Origin: Turnera subulata
Taxonomy: Eukaryota > Streptophyta > Magnoliopsida > Malpighiales > Passifloraceae
Assembly (NCBI GenBank): GCA_028386065.3
Contig: JAKUCV010001129.1
Span: forward strand, 36,843-100,842
DNA length: 64,000 nt
Direction: 5' to 3'
Shown here piece by piece: positions 36,443 through 48,300 of the stretch (its first letter is position 1; each line of letters opens with the position of its first letter). A model generated the notes under the pieces. It had not been told where the DNA came from. It saw nothing but the letters and a program-made list of their open reading frames with translations, and did no database searches. A program made the position numbers and the translations under genes.

Positions 36443-36682
36443 TAATGGTTGTGCATTCGCCAATTTGCCAACTTGTCTTATGGCTGTGCATTCGCCAATT
36501 TGCCAACAAACACCAAACAACAATTCACCTACAAACAGGGCGATTACATTCAACCCAACCATTCACTTAGGCAAAACAACAAACACCAAACAACCATTCA
36601 CCTACAAACAGGGCGATTACATTCAACCCAACCATTCATTCAGGCAAAACAACAAACACCAAACAACCATTCACCTATAAAG
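36443..36682. repeat. Two tandem repeats between the convergent MULE genes
   Basis: A unit of about 33 bp (GTGCATTCGCCAATTTGCCA core) occurs twice at 36450-36507. It is followed by about 2.5 copies of a unit of roughly 70 bp containing CAAACAGGGCGATTACATTC. The array sits in the intergenic space where the two MULE transcripts meet. Confidence 0.7.
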
Positions 36683-36696
36683 AGGAGTACTGCAGT

Positions 36697-37338
36697 TCAA
36701 TCTAATATACAACAAAAGAAAACCCAGACAATGCAAATTGCGACCACTACTGCACCAATTTTACAACGAAAATTCTTCTTCTCCCTCTCATACATTGCAA
36801 TTTGAGCCTGCAACTTCCTTGACTCCAGTGACAGTGCATCACGTTCCTCAGCAAGGCGTAAATTTTGGGCCTTCAATTCACCGTTTTCAGCCTTTAATTC
36901 ACCGATTTCAGCCTTCAATTCACCGATTTCAGCCTTCAATTCACCATTTTCGGACTCCAATTCATCAACGCAACCAATTAGAGCCTCACCATTGATCATA
37001 TGTTCATGTAACTCAGTTCCCAACTCTTGATTCGCAACGTGCAACTCCCTTTCCCTATCACGCAACCCTCTAATCACTTCTGCTGCCCAGCCTTCAATTG
37101 CATCAATAAAGCGAAAGAACTTACATACATTGCATTTGTGGAACCTCACCCCAGGATGGTCATCGGTCCATGATATCCACCTACCACTTCTCAATCCGCA
37201 AAAACAGAGAATGTCGATCCCTACATAACCAAAGTCCGGCTTCTGTTTCCCCACCGACGTAATTCGTTTTGTTGATTGTTGCTTCGGATGGCGCGACGCC
37301 GATTTGATGGACGAAGAAGAAGAAGAATGAGAAGACAT
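36697..37338 (-). CDS. MULE accessory protein: GRF zinc finger, coiled coil, C-terminal membrane segment
   Basis: An intact 213-residue ORF begins just inside the right terminal repeat and runs toward the transposase gene. A Ser-rich start is followed by a GRF-type zinc finger (C45, C47, C69, C72; CFCG, HPGVRFHKCNVC). A helical region at about 88-188 has repeated ELKAEIG heptads predicting a coiled coil. Residues 194-212 (IGAVVVAICIVWVFFCCIL) are strongly hydrophobic. GRF fingers bind single-stranded nucleic acid in other proteins. The position mirrors mudrB of MuDR, though I see no sequence relation. Uninterrupted reading next to a decayed transposase is notable. Function unknown. Confidence 0.78.
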   Translation of the reverse strand: MSSHSSSSSSIKSASRHPKQQSTKRITSVGKQKPDFGYVGIDILCFCGLRSGRWISWTDDHPGVRFHKCNVCKFFRFIDAIEGWAAEVIRGLRDRERELHVANQELGTELHEHMINGEALIGCVDELESENGELKAEIGELKAEIGELKAENGELKAQNLRLAEERDALSLESRKLQAQIAMYEREKKNFRCKIGAVVVAICIVWVFFCCILD

Positions 37339-37808
37339 GATTCAAGGGGAGAGGGCAAAATTGGGGTTCTTTCAGAAAGGGAGCGTTTTATTTGGGGGGA
37401 GGGGAGATGTGTGGAGGTAGAAAGAAAGAAGGGACGAATGGGTTTGTTTAAATTGAAGTGGGTTGATGGGGTTGAGCTGGTATGGCCAGTCGAACCGGTG
37501 AAAAATCGATCCAACCAGTCGGTAAGGACTTTAAAAATTAGGAAAATGAATTTTCGAATTTTCGGGAAAAAAATCTGATGGAAACGGTGGGCCCCACTTT
37601 TTTATCAGACTTGGACCAATAGGAGAGTGCCACGTGTCAGGTCTGCCCGGGCAACTGGCCACGTCATCGGTCGGGCTGCCCGAGGTATAGGAAAGAGCCA
37701 CAAACTAAAACCCGGGGTACCTAAAAGGGACAACAAAACTCGCGGGTACAGGAATAGGACAAACGCGAAACCCGAGGACCCAAAAAGGTGCTTAACCCGA
37801 AAGCTATA

Positions 37809-39115
37809 TTCGGTCACATCACATAAATGAAGCTTAACTGAACCCGCCAAAGATTGAACCTGGATTCTAGAGATAAATAACAAGGGGCTTACCACCGCAC
37901 CATAAAGCTAAATTAGGAATTAATAATAAATTATAAAGATAAATATTAATATATTTTTAAACCAAATTAGCTTAGTGATATAAAAGATTAATATTAAATA
38001 AAGTTTTACAAATTGGAGTGGTGTCTTATATGTGGAGTGTATAATACTGCGAGAGCCAAATTTAGCAAAGGTTGGACAATACTAGAATATACTATAAGGT
38101 TATAAAACTTAATAATGACCTTGGAGATTATCAAATGATCTGTGTTTAAATCCCCACACCATCATCCTTATTGAATTGAAAAACACATGATATTTTTAGG
38201 CAACACAAAAAAATAGTTGTTGTTGAAATGTCTTTTGTCAATAGCTTGCTAAAAGGTCGTTGAGACATGAAAATAGACTTTCACCAGCTAAATACGATGG
38301 AATAATTAAAATGATTCAAAACCATAATAAACTCTATATTGCTTTTGAAAATTAAACTTAATTTTTGGAGTAACTTAAGCGTCAATATATTTATGGTACC
38401 CACTACTGCCATTAATAGATTGTATAGCAGCTCGTTGACCAATAGATAGAACCATGGCCGTTTGCAGATCATCATCAACTGAATTTTGGAAGCTATATTG
38501 CAAAGCAAAATTGGTAAGTTCACGAAAACACTGCCCGTTTCTAATTACCACATGACCCACAGGGACAATAACTTCGCGTGGTATGGTGCAGGAAACCAGC
38601 AATCATGATACATACTGCCCCGGGGATCACTGAAACCGAAGAAACAATGAACATTCAACACACACAATGAAAAAAAAAAGTCAAAAACCTTCAATTGGAA
38701 GTTTCAACTCAATTACTCCATTAACTACGGTAGGGTGTTTTTTTGAATCACATCATGCATTGCTTGCAAACGGTACGAAATTGGAAACTTTTTGAATGAA
38801 AAAGAAAGGAAGCAGCAAATATATACATATATTAACGAACCGAGAAAAAGATGTGGATGAAATAAATTTCTATAATCGTTTTTTTTGTCCTTCAATTTAT
38901 TACAGATAGTCAAAAGGTAGCTTCGCTCTTTTCATGACCATCCTAAAAAAATTTCTGTTTTGATTCATGAAGATAATGTCCTATTCTGGATCTCTTTTTT
39001 CCCAGTAAAAATTGCAAAAAAGCATCCCATACCCCTACAAATATTTGTCCACCGCTAAAAACTATGAGATAAAAAGAAATAAAATCAAAAGATAAAAAAC
39101 TGCAGCAGCAGCATA
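37809..39115. other. AT-rich spacer with SINE-like head
   Basis: Reverse-strand TGGTGCGGTGGTAAGCC and AGGTTCAATCTT near 37850-37905 resemble Pol III A and B boxes, suggesting a truncated SINE. A 75-codon reverse ORF at 38375-38602 could be a gene relic, but I do not recognise it. The right end probably includes the 3' UTR of the next gene. Confidence 0.35.
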
Positions 39116-39658
39116 TCACTTGGAACAATTTGGCTCTTCTTCAATCGTCTCCAATGAAGGCCTCCTTGACTTCTGCATAGACAGTCTGTTCCTGAACTCC
39201 GGCAACATGGAAAAATCTTCAACACCCTCCAAGCTCAGCCTTGGAGCTGCATCCTCCGCTGTATTATACGACACATAATTCATATCGTCTTCATGAGTGG
39301 ACTCTGGCAAAATCCTGATGTTCCCCTTTGAAGCTCGCTTTAGAATGGAGTTGGCAGTCATGAACAGAGCCCCCATGTCACGAGCAGTGACCACAGAGTT
39401 CTTTCTATGCATAGGCAACATTACATACACATTGGCCTTCTCAAGATCATCGTCTGCCCCTAGAGGGTAAACCCTCTTGCCAATCTTGACCGACTTGGCG
39501 TTCACGATGAAAAAATTTGGTGCTTCCATCATGAGCTCGGCCACCTTTGTGGGTTGGTTGATCTGCCGGATTTCTCCACTTGGAAGGATCACTTTGGTGG
39601 TCTTTGAGGAGGCTCTGGGAAGTGGGTTTGCGAGGGTGCAGGAGACGTAGTTTCCCAT
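39116..39658 (-). CDS. PADRE / DUF4228 domain protein
   Basis: Single-exon gene of 180 residues. The start MGNYVSC is chosen over an in-frame Met six codons upstream because family members begin MGN, with Gly2 and a nearby Cys suited to N-myristoylation and palmitoylation. KVILPSGEIRQI, KVAELMMEAPNFFIVNAKS and PLGADDDLEKANVYVMLPM are the conserved PADRE blocks. The C-terminal half is Ser/Arg-rich and disordered. PADRE proteins are plant-specific and respond to pathogens and abiotic stress; the biochemical role is not established. A TATA box lies about 170 bases upstream. Confidence 0.92.
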   Translation of the reverse strand: MGNYVSCTLANPLPRASSKTTKVILPSGEIRQINQPTKVAELMMEAPNFFIVNAKSVKIGKRVYPLGADDDLEKANVYVMLPMHRKNSVVTARDMGALFMTANSILKRASKGNIRILPESTHEDDMNYVSYNTAEDAAPRLSLEGVEDFSMLPEFRNRLSMQKSRRPSLETIEEEPNCSK

Positions 39659-39824
39659 GGATGAAACAAGAAACAAGAAACACAGATTAAAGGGTGTCTT
39701 TAAATGAACAAGAGAGGTGTTGGTTTGGAGGAGTTTATAGTTTCAAGAAGTAAACTAGAGAGATGTTTTGGTGGGTATGTCTTTTGGAGGAGAATGATGG
39801 AGATTGGTTGCTATGGTTGACACA

Positions 39825-39832
39825 TTTATATA
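39825..39832 (-). promoter_or_regulatory. TATA box of the PADRE gene
   Basis: The reverse strand reads TATATAAA about 170 bases before the ATG, leaving room for a leader of about 135 bases. A good match to the plant TATA consensus. Confidence 0.6.
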
Positions 39833-39839
39833 CGGAAGA

Positions 39840-41038
39840 AGTCTAAACAAATATAAAAAAAGAACTAGAGAAGATTCTTGTGAGCCAGTTGTGCGCATAT
39901 AGAGGTTTGACATCCGAGTTGGGAAACGCGTAAGTGAGGGGCTAACAATAAACTATATAGCCTATACAACAAAAGCACCTGTTAATTTCTTTTTGATTTA
40001 TGCTAGTTAATTACACGTAAACCCGAATTTACTAATCCCGTAAATTTGAGGATTTGGCGAGTTCTCTGAAAGGAAAACAATATGGTTCTCCAAAACTTCA
40101 CGGACATTAAGCGAAAACAAAAGGCAGTGATGAGAAAAATTAGCTTCACATATTTGGTTAATTGAAACATCTGCATAAGATTAAGGAGAGAAATTTGGTA
40201 AAAATCAACGAGGTTGAGTTCTTCTGTTTGAATCTATTTCCTTTTTTTAAAATCTCCTAGTAGTTAATTAGTCCACGAGTCTTGCACCTAATCTTCTAAA
40301 ACATTCCGTATTCTCCATCAATTTGCCTCCTTGCTTATTTCATGGCATTGACCATCTCAATTTCCCTTTTTCTTTTTCTTTAACTAGTCTAGCTTGCTTG
40401 GTGTGTAATTGTGTAATGAGCATGACTACAATTATTTTTGGCAACAAGAAGTTAGTTCACTGTCGGTGTTAGTTGCCCTTATCCACCGCAGAAAAGGCAG
40501 CTCATCATTTTCAAGGGGGGAATGCGACATTTTACAAGTACCCCATAGCCGATCTGTCCTATGAACCTTAGGATTATTATTAAAAATGGTAAACCCACTT
40601 TGATCAATAATTTAGCTAGCCTATTTTTTTAAAGACTTGAATCGCGTTTTATTCCCTTTTTCCCATTCGATAGATTGAGTGTGTTCCACTCACCGAGTAG
40701 GAAGAGAACAAAAATTTTGACATTTATTAAATCAAGAGTTTTGCATGTTACGAATCCGTACCCTATCATGGCCGCCAATGATTCTGAATTTCTGAGCTAG
40801 CAGAGAATCCCGCGTCGCAAAACACCACCACTTCCAGGAGATTGTCACTGTTACCAACTCGGATCTAGGTACAGCTAGGTAATGTATGATTGAGGAGGAT
40901 GTGAATGGAATTTTTTTGGTTACACTTGTCCTCGTTTATAAAATATTTGGCCAAGTTAATGTTTTCCATTAGTTAAGTCTTTATTAACATTACCAAAGTG
41001 ATAACGTATTGGATGAAAGACTATTCAAATGATGCACC
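39840..41038. other. Intergenic spacer
   Basis: AT-rich sequence upstream of the PADRE gene. No ORF, repeat or RNA gene was recognised. Confidence 0.4.
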
Positions 41039-41046
41039 TTCCCGAT

Positions 41047-41994
41047 TAGGGGTGTAAACGAGCCGAGTCGAGCCGAGTATTGGCAAGCTCGACTCGAGCT
41101 CGTCAAGGAAAAGCTATACTCGAACTCGGCTCGAGCTCAATCGAGCTTCAATTTGCAAGCTCGAGCTCGAGCTCGTCAAGCAAAAGTCAGTCTCGAACTC
41201 GGCTCGACTAAGCTCGATTAAGCTCGATACCTCATATCACCCCTCATTGTCTTCTATGCTACAGCCAATCCTTTTCACTATGCCTCATGTCATATTTCAC
41301 ACACACAGTCACAAAAAGAACACAATTACAGAGACATATTGAAACTGAAATTCATGCCTAAGATGATAACAATCGCTGCAACTGGATATGTTAACATTGT
41401 TGTTGGATGTGGTGGAACGAGCAACCGTCGTGGAGATGATGTCAATGGAGAACGAGATAGGATAGGGGGTTAGATCAGCAAGGGTAGAGAGGAGTGGGGG
41501 TAGTGGGAGAGTTGTTCGCGGCGGCGGAGACGGCGGCCGGTAGATGCAGACGGCGCGCTGTGGGAGAGGAAGAGAAAGGGATGAATGAGAGAGATGGGTT
41601 TTTTTTTTCTTTTCTGAAGCGGAACAACAGTTTTGACTTTTGGGGGATAGGTTTTGAGTTTTTTTTATAACTTTTATAATCTAACTCTAATTTTACTGAT
41701 CGGGCTTTGGAAAAAAAAAAAAAGAAAGTGGGCTTTGGGGAAAATTAAACCCATTCCAAATTATAACTAGTAGGCCTAATTTAATAATGAAGGCCCGAAA
41801 CCTTAATAAAATAGTAAAGCTCGTTAAGGCTCGCGAGCCTAACGAGCTAAAGTACGCCAGGCTCGAGCTCGGCTCGATTGAGCAGAAAGCTCGACTCGAG
41901 CTCGACTCGAGCTCGATAACAACGAGTCGAGTTCGAGTAGTCGCCGAGTCGATCTCGAGTAACTCGCGAGTAGCTTGACTCGTTTACACCCCTA
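41047..41994. mobile_element. Non-autonomous hAT element, 948 bp, 8-bp duplication
   Basis: Terminal repeats TAGGGGTGTAAACGAG and, inverted, TAGGGGTGTAAACGAG are nearly perfect. An exact 8-bp duplication TTCCCGAT flanks the element (41039-41046 and 41995-42002). TAGGG-type ends with an 8-bp duplication are the hAT signature. Subterminal regions are full of CTCGAGCTCG and GAGCCGAG words. The interior lacks a transposase. Confidence 0.9.
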
Positions 41995-42053
41995 TTCCCG
42001 ATTAAAAAAACCAAGAAACCAATTACTTGGATTTGAAGGGATAGAAATAATAC

Positions 42054-44017
42054 GGATTGAAGCATTTTTTGGTCCCTGTGTAAGGCCTCAAAGTTGGAAT
42101 TCATCCTCATGTAGGATTTTGGCCACTTTTTATCCCTGTGTTCATCCATTTTGGTCAGTCCGGCAGAAATCCGGCGAAAATTGTTGATTTGGCAAATTTT
42201 CCGGCGCCACATCAGCTTTGTGGGGCCCATATGTCAGAGTTAACCCAAAAACCAAACCAGCTTCACCCGAACCGTTCGCCCACCCTATTGACCCATTTGT
42301 CTGAATTTTTTTATCTTTTTATTATTTTTTCTCCTTTTCTCTTTTTTTCAAAATTTAATTTATAGAAACCATATTTTAATTTCTAATTTGATTCTTTTTT
42401 CCCTTTCACTTTAATTTTATTAAAAAAATTCTTTTGCCTTTTTATTTTTTCCCATTAGTTATTATCTTTTTCTTTTCTAAAAATTTAATTTCTATAATCC
42501 GGTTCACTCACTCACCGAGTTCTACCATCGTCAATAGCACAACACCGTGGTCGTCTGCAACCATCATCATCTATACCCCCCACTGAATCACCATCACCGA
42601 CATGACAGTAACCCGCATCCACCACCACGGCAACACACCAAGGACATAACCCACATGCAAACAACCCCATTGGCAAAGGATACTGGAGAGGCGGCAGCGT
42701 CGCTCACCCACAAAGAACAAGGGCGAGCTCGACGGAGAGAGGAAGGAAGGCGGAGGAGCAAAGGAGACGGAAGAGCGATTGAGAAAAAGGAGGGGTATGG
42801 GCGCTTGTGGTGGTGGCGTTGTGCGTGCTCGTGCGGTTGAGGGGTGTGGAGGAGAAGGGAGGAGAAAAGGAAGGATGAGAGGGTGAGGAAGAGAGGGTGT
42901 GGTCTTGTCCAAATTGGGGAACTGCCACCACCACTACCTCTCCGCCACCGTGCCCCCGCCCTCACTCCTTCATACTGCAACAGTCGCCTTCAATGGTGAT
43001 GACAACAATGACACTAACACCCAACAAATACTGCACCCTCACTGAATCTATCTTCTACTGCGTTGAATCCTTATCAAAATCCAACACTAACACCGCCGAC
43101 CACTTAGTAAATCACCACCACTATCAACCCAACCCCGTTGCAACTAACAACCAACAACCCAGGTAATAAATGCATCGCTTCCTGCTTCAATAACACCGAG
43201 GATGCAAAAAAACAAGGCATGGGATATGGAATTTGTTTGCCCTGTCACGCCTTCCCTCCTATCGAAGAAGCCTCTCCTCCCACCTCTGCCACCATGGGTG
43301 GTGCAGCGAGATTTGGACATGCCAAAGACGTTGACGACCTTGATGCGGCCATCCTCTTCCATATTGTCGGTGAACTCGACAGGCTGGCCCTATGAAGATC
43401 TGGTGGACGAAGAGATCCTCGACACCGCCATTGGGGGCGATGAAAAGCCTTCTTTTGATTTCTTCCACAGTCTGTTTGAGTTAATAATTCTTGTAGGAAT
43501 TTATTTTGGTTTCAATCTATCACAATTTTTTTTTATATTTTTTTATTTGTTATTATTATTTTAAGGAGCTCTATTACATTCTAAAAAAAAACTCTAATTT
43601 CTTAGAAAAGGAAAAGATAATAACAAACGGGGAAATAAAAAGAAAAAAGAATGTTTTTAATAAAATTAAAGTGAAAGGAGAAAAAGAATCAAATCAAAAA
43701 TTAAAATATGGTTTCTATAAATTAAATTTTGGGAAAAAGAGAAAAAGAGAAAAAAGAATAAAAAAATTCAGACAAGTGGGTCAATAGGGTGGGCGAACGG
43801 GTCGGGTGGAGCTGGTTTGGTTTTTGGGTTAACCCTGACATGTGGGGCCCACAAAGCTGATGCGGCGCCGAAAAATTGCCAAATCAGCAATTTTCGCCGG
43901 ATTTCTGCCGGACTGACCAAAATGGATGAACGCAGGGATGAAAACTGACCAAAATCCTACACAAGGATGAATTCCAACTTTGAGGCCTTACACAGGGACC
44001 AAAAAACGCTTTAATCC
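42054..44017. mobile_element. Non-autonomous MULE, 1.96 kb, 10-bp duplication, possible Pack-MULE
   Basis: Terminal repeats start GGATTGAAGCATTTTTTGG and GGATTAAAGCGTTTTTTGG and extend about 430 bp inward. They are flanked by a perfect 10-bp duplication GAAATAATAC (42044-42053 and 44018-44027). The central 1.1 kb (about 42490-43570) is unlike the arms. It is GC-richer and has open frames on both strands, including 43138-43395 and 43202-43564 (+). It could hold captured gene fragments, but no parent gene is recognised. No transposase is present. Confidence 0.85.
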
Positions 44018-44027
44018 GAAATAATAC

Positions 44028-45309
44028 CGAGTGGTTTGCTCCATGTAAGTAGAAAAAATCAATATTGAAAGAATTTTATCCTTTCCGAAATTGAAGTAGA
44101 CAATACTCGGTGGAATCCTAATTTTATATCTTTGTCATGAGAAGAAATATTTTAGAAAATAAATTCATTGCATTAAATAATTTGATTAAATGTTATTGTT
44201 ATTCTAATAATTTAGAAAATTTTAATTGTGGTTTTGTTCTTTGTTAAAATGGACGGGACGGAGTACATTTTTACATGAACGGAAGGCCCACTTGTTGAGT
44301 TGGGTTGTTGTGAAGGGCTCAAAGCCCATCAGGAAGCCCTGATTTGTGCCTATCCAACATACTGTACAAGGCTGGTTGATTTTGGTTAGAACCTTATCTA
44401 AGGATCATTTACCAAGCTAAACTGGTTTTTCACAGAAAATGATCAGCTGGTATATTATAAGAGTTAGAAGACACACTTTGATCGATTAAAATAACATGGT
44501 GGGATTAGTGCCGCCACTTACTGTTTGACACGTGAAGTTGCCTTTACTTCTATAAATCAATCATCAAGATTCTGCAATAATACACTAATTATCTACAAGT
44601 ATGTATGTCACAAGTAATGCACGGGGTGCTTCCTAGGAAAGTGATTATAATCTCAACGAGTATGTAATAATTCGAATTGAGTTAGTTATTTAAATCGCTT
44701 GGCTTTCAAATCCTGTTAACATGATGGTCTGTTAGGTGGTTTTGCCTTGTCACGGGAACTTAAGTCTATAATCCAAGCAATCTTTTTGTTATTAATAATT
44801 AATAGAGGATGTAACTGCCAGTGATCTGATTTGCTTGTTTTTATTACAACAACAATAACAACCGATTTCTACCCAGGACATTTTTTTACTCTGAAAGTAT
44901 AGTTTCCGTGAACTTGAGACTGAGTCAAAGGCACAACAATCTAGCCGGGTTAAGGGTGACTTCTTTTTTTATGCCTTTTCAATCCAATCTGCAACTTTAT
45001 TTGCAATTGGTTTACAGTATTCGAGAATGAAAATTATATGCCATAATATGTGCATAATATCTGCAACGATGGACCTTATATATGCAGTGGGACAGAAGTG
45101 ATATTCAGTACTCAGAGTGATTGTTTACACAACTAATAACAAGGTCTGCTATAAGTCAGATAAAATGTCTTGAATGGATGTGTTCATCACTTGTAAATCT
45201 AATGACTAGGGTGTTCTAAGAACATTTGTGCAGCTACAGTGAGAGAGACATTATGCACATGAAATGAAACAAAAGGATGTACACCCTTCCCCCTGGGACG
45301 AGCTTTATG
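44028..45309. other. Intergenic spacer
   Basis: No gene is seen. The rightmost part probably includes the 3' UTR of the HNH gene on the reverse strand. Confidence 0.4.
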
Positions 45310-48300
45310 TTATGGCTGTGACAGATATTGACGCCACTCCTCAGGTGTTCCCTTCCTCATTTGCAGCATCCTTAGGGAGGCACTTGTCAGTGGTACCGCG
45401 AGTATGTCATACTCTTGAGGCGGCTGCAATGTCCAGGGAGAGACAGTTCAATATTGTTAGAGACTTAACCCGTCAATTACTTTGTTTTATTTTCTAGTGT
45501 CACAAGTAGCATTAGACATCATTTTGCAAATCCAGCTGAATTTTTTAGCTTATTCTGGCAAGGGCAGCAACCTTGCAGTCTTGCTTGCTAATTGTAGCCA
45601 AACTTCAGCTTCTGAGTTTTCAGGGTTACTGCTCTTAATTCATTTGCTAGAGCAATGAGAGAAACAAATAATACCTTGGGGACCTTAAGCAGCTTCATAT
45701 TTGCTTCTTCAACAGTTCTGTGACCTTTGTTTGAGTTGCACTTGACACAAGCGGTGACCTGTTACAGAATGCAAGTCACAGCATTACTGTCTTAAATTTA
45801 TTTTTTGTAAGTTATATACCCAGCTCATCTGTATGAATTACATGAACTTTTCTCCTTAGTGTGTGTGCGCGTGTGTCTTCTTTCTCTCTTTTCTTTTCCT
45901 CTTGCTAGTTTGTTGCTTTACAAATGCTCTCAAATGCCAAGTTTTAAAATAATAATCTAGTTGGGAAAGCAAGAGTTTGTTTGCTGACTCCAATGATTTT
46001 AGAGAAACATCTTCACCAGCTTATCTTTTTCTCCTTTCAAATAGTCTGTGCTCTAGACAGAGTTAAGCAATAAAAAAGTATTTTTATCAACACTGAATCT
46101 GATTTAAGATTAAGACCATTAGGTGAACTTGTTACCAGATTCTCCCAAGTCCATTCTCCTCCTCGTGAAATTGGGACAACATGGTCAATGGTCAAGTTCT
46201 CAGGGGAAGAACAATACCTTTATCCAAAGTTAAGAAAGAGATTAGTCCAAACAAAAATCATGAATCACAATCATCTTAATCTGTTAATATATTTCTTCTT
46301 GCCAAGTAACAACTCGATGTGAAACAGCTGAAAAATCAACAGTAATAAAGGTGGAAGCCAATGGGGGTCACACAGATCATGAGACAGTAATTTGTGCCTC
46401 CAAAGAACTAGGTATTACGCCAATGTGTGCACCTCTAAACGAGGCCATGTCCTTGAGTTTTCAATGAGAAGAGCTTATCATTCAATCTGCTCCCTTGTTC
46501 AACAATCAGTAACACTTTTCTTGTAAAGGCATATTGCAAATTAAGCAGACATCAATTCAAGTACAGTATAGAACAGTTCATCAGCATCTAGTTTCTGAAG
46601 CAGCGGAATAAACTTGGACTGACAAAAAATGGATCACTCACTGGCAAGTGTAGTTGTCCCGATATAGCACGTTCTTGCGGCTAAGGGTTTTCTGCCTTCT
46701 TGTTCTCTTGACAACCCGTAGTAAATGTGGCACCTAAGGCAGGAAAGGATGTGGTAGAGTCAAAGGGAGTAAGAACTCGGGAGAAATAGGAAAATTAACA
46801 GAAACAAACTTTTGTTGAAGAACTGAGAAATAATTGTACAAAATTTAGTGAACAGGCATGTGTCCAAGAACTGAAGGAAAGCAATATACTCATCTTCTCC
46901 TTAATCACGTACCCTTAAAACAGCTGGTATGTAGTAGGATCCATTTGGGGAGTTTACAGTCTGATCATAATATTCTAGTACATCAGCCTGGACAGAAACT
47001 TTTGTCATTAACTCAGAAAACAAATCGTGCAATTGTAAAATGCTAGACTGGTGAGGAATATTAATCGTGAGTGAGTGCTTTTCTGTGAACATATTGAACC
47101 AAATATATTGTCAGAAAACAGGATTATGTGGAAGAGGGAGCTATTCCCAGGGAATAACAAACAAGTTCAAGAGGAATGCTATCATATTGTGCCCCCTATG
47201 CATTATGCCACTCTCTGCAACAGAGTAATTCTTTGGCATTCTCAAAACAGTGGCTCTTCTTAAAAAAATATTATGACCAAATGAATAGCTGCAACAATGA
47301 AGCTAGAAAACATTACACGGCTGTTATCCACACAACTAAAAAGTATGTTAGCGAGTGGCATCTTTCCAACCTTCTCCATGAATTCCAAACATATAGCACG
47401 CTTCCAGCAAACAACACTGACTGGCCTGGTCAAGGACAAAAACAATTAGATCCTTAAAAACATATGTATTCAAGCCTTTCTTCATTGGTGGAAAAGAAAA
47501 GTAAGACAAATCTGGAATTTTTTCAATAACTTCCAAAAAGAACTTATTACCCCCAGCTCGAAGTCCCTGCACTATAATACTTTTTCTGCTTTTGACTAAG
47601 AATTCAATACACAAAAGCACTACAAAGTTTTAACTAATTTCCTGACAAGGAAGAGAAGATGGAGAGTTCAAACTTTGTATATCTAAACAACAATCTGACT
47701 GTATTATACAAGAGCTGAAATCTTTGGGCACTGTGGAGGAAAGCACTATCGCTCTTGGGACCTTTGCTGAATTTCCCTAAAAATTGTCAGTAGAGAGTGC
47801 AGAGTGCACTTCTGATTAGATGTCCACAGTCCACATGCATCATCTTCCCCAGGCTAGCCTTGCTACATTTAGCCAACTATATATACTTCAGTCTTCCACT
47901 CATGTCCAAAATATTCCTGTACTAATCTTTCCTACTGAAGGGACTGTAACAGAAACTCTCACATTTATGCACATATATAAAACTACTCTGCTCCGTAATC
48001 TAACCCTCAACAATTGGTACATGTTTGTCTGGTTAAGATTCCCTTAACTAGATTAAGATACAAGTTGTATGCTTCATTGAATGGAAAACGGACAGAAAGC
48101 ACAAAGGCTTATGAAAAATAAATTCATTCCAATTACTCCTATCTCAAAATACACCTACAACTGATCCATGTATATGAAGTATGAACTGTGAAACTTTAGG
48201 ATGCAATTTCACAGAATAATTTCTCTGTCTAGCGTCATGAAGAAATTCAAGTGTTTTTGACTTCAAAATTGTCGCCGTTTGTCTATTTTGAGTAGATAAA

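Larger units (their letters stand above)
31006..37798 (+). mobile_element. Autonomous-type MULE (MuDR-like), 6.79 kb, 10-bp duplication
   Basis: Terminal inverted repeats of about 330 bp start GGGTTAAGCACCTTTTTGGG on both ends. A perfect 10-bp duplication GAAAGCTATA flanks the element (30996-31005 and 37799-37808). It encodes a mudrA-type transposase on the forward strand and a convergent GRF-finger protein on the reverse strand, the same plan as maize MuDR. A TRIM-like element has inserted in the transposase. The transposase carries stops and a frameshift, so this copy looks inactive although its ends are intact. Confidence 0.94.

Noticed and set aside
38375..38602. 75-codon reverse ORF with protein-like composition
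   Set aside because: Possible gene fragment, but I recognise no family and no flanking exons.
45264..45497. 77-codon forward ORF
   Set aside because: It is antisense to the last HNH exon, whose reverse reading ([20 protein letters not shown]) is conserved.
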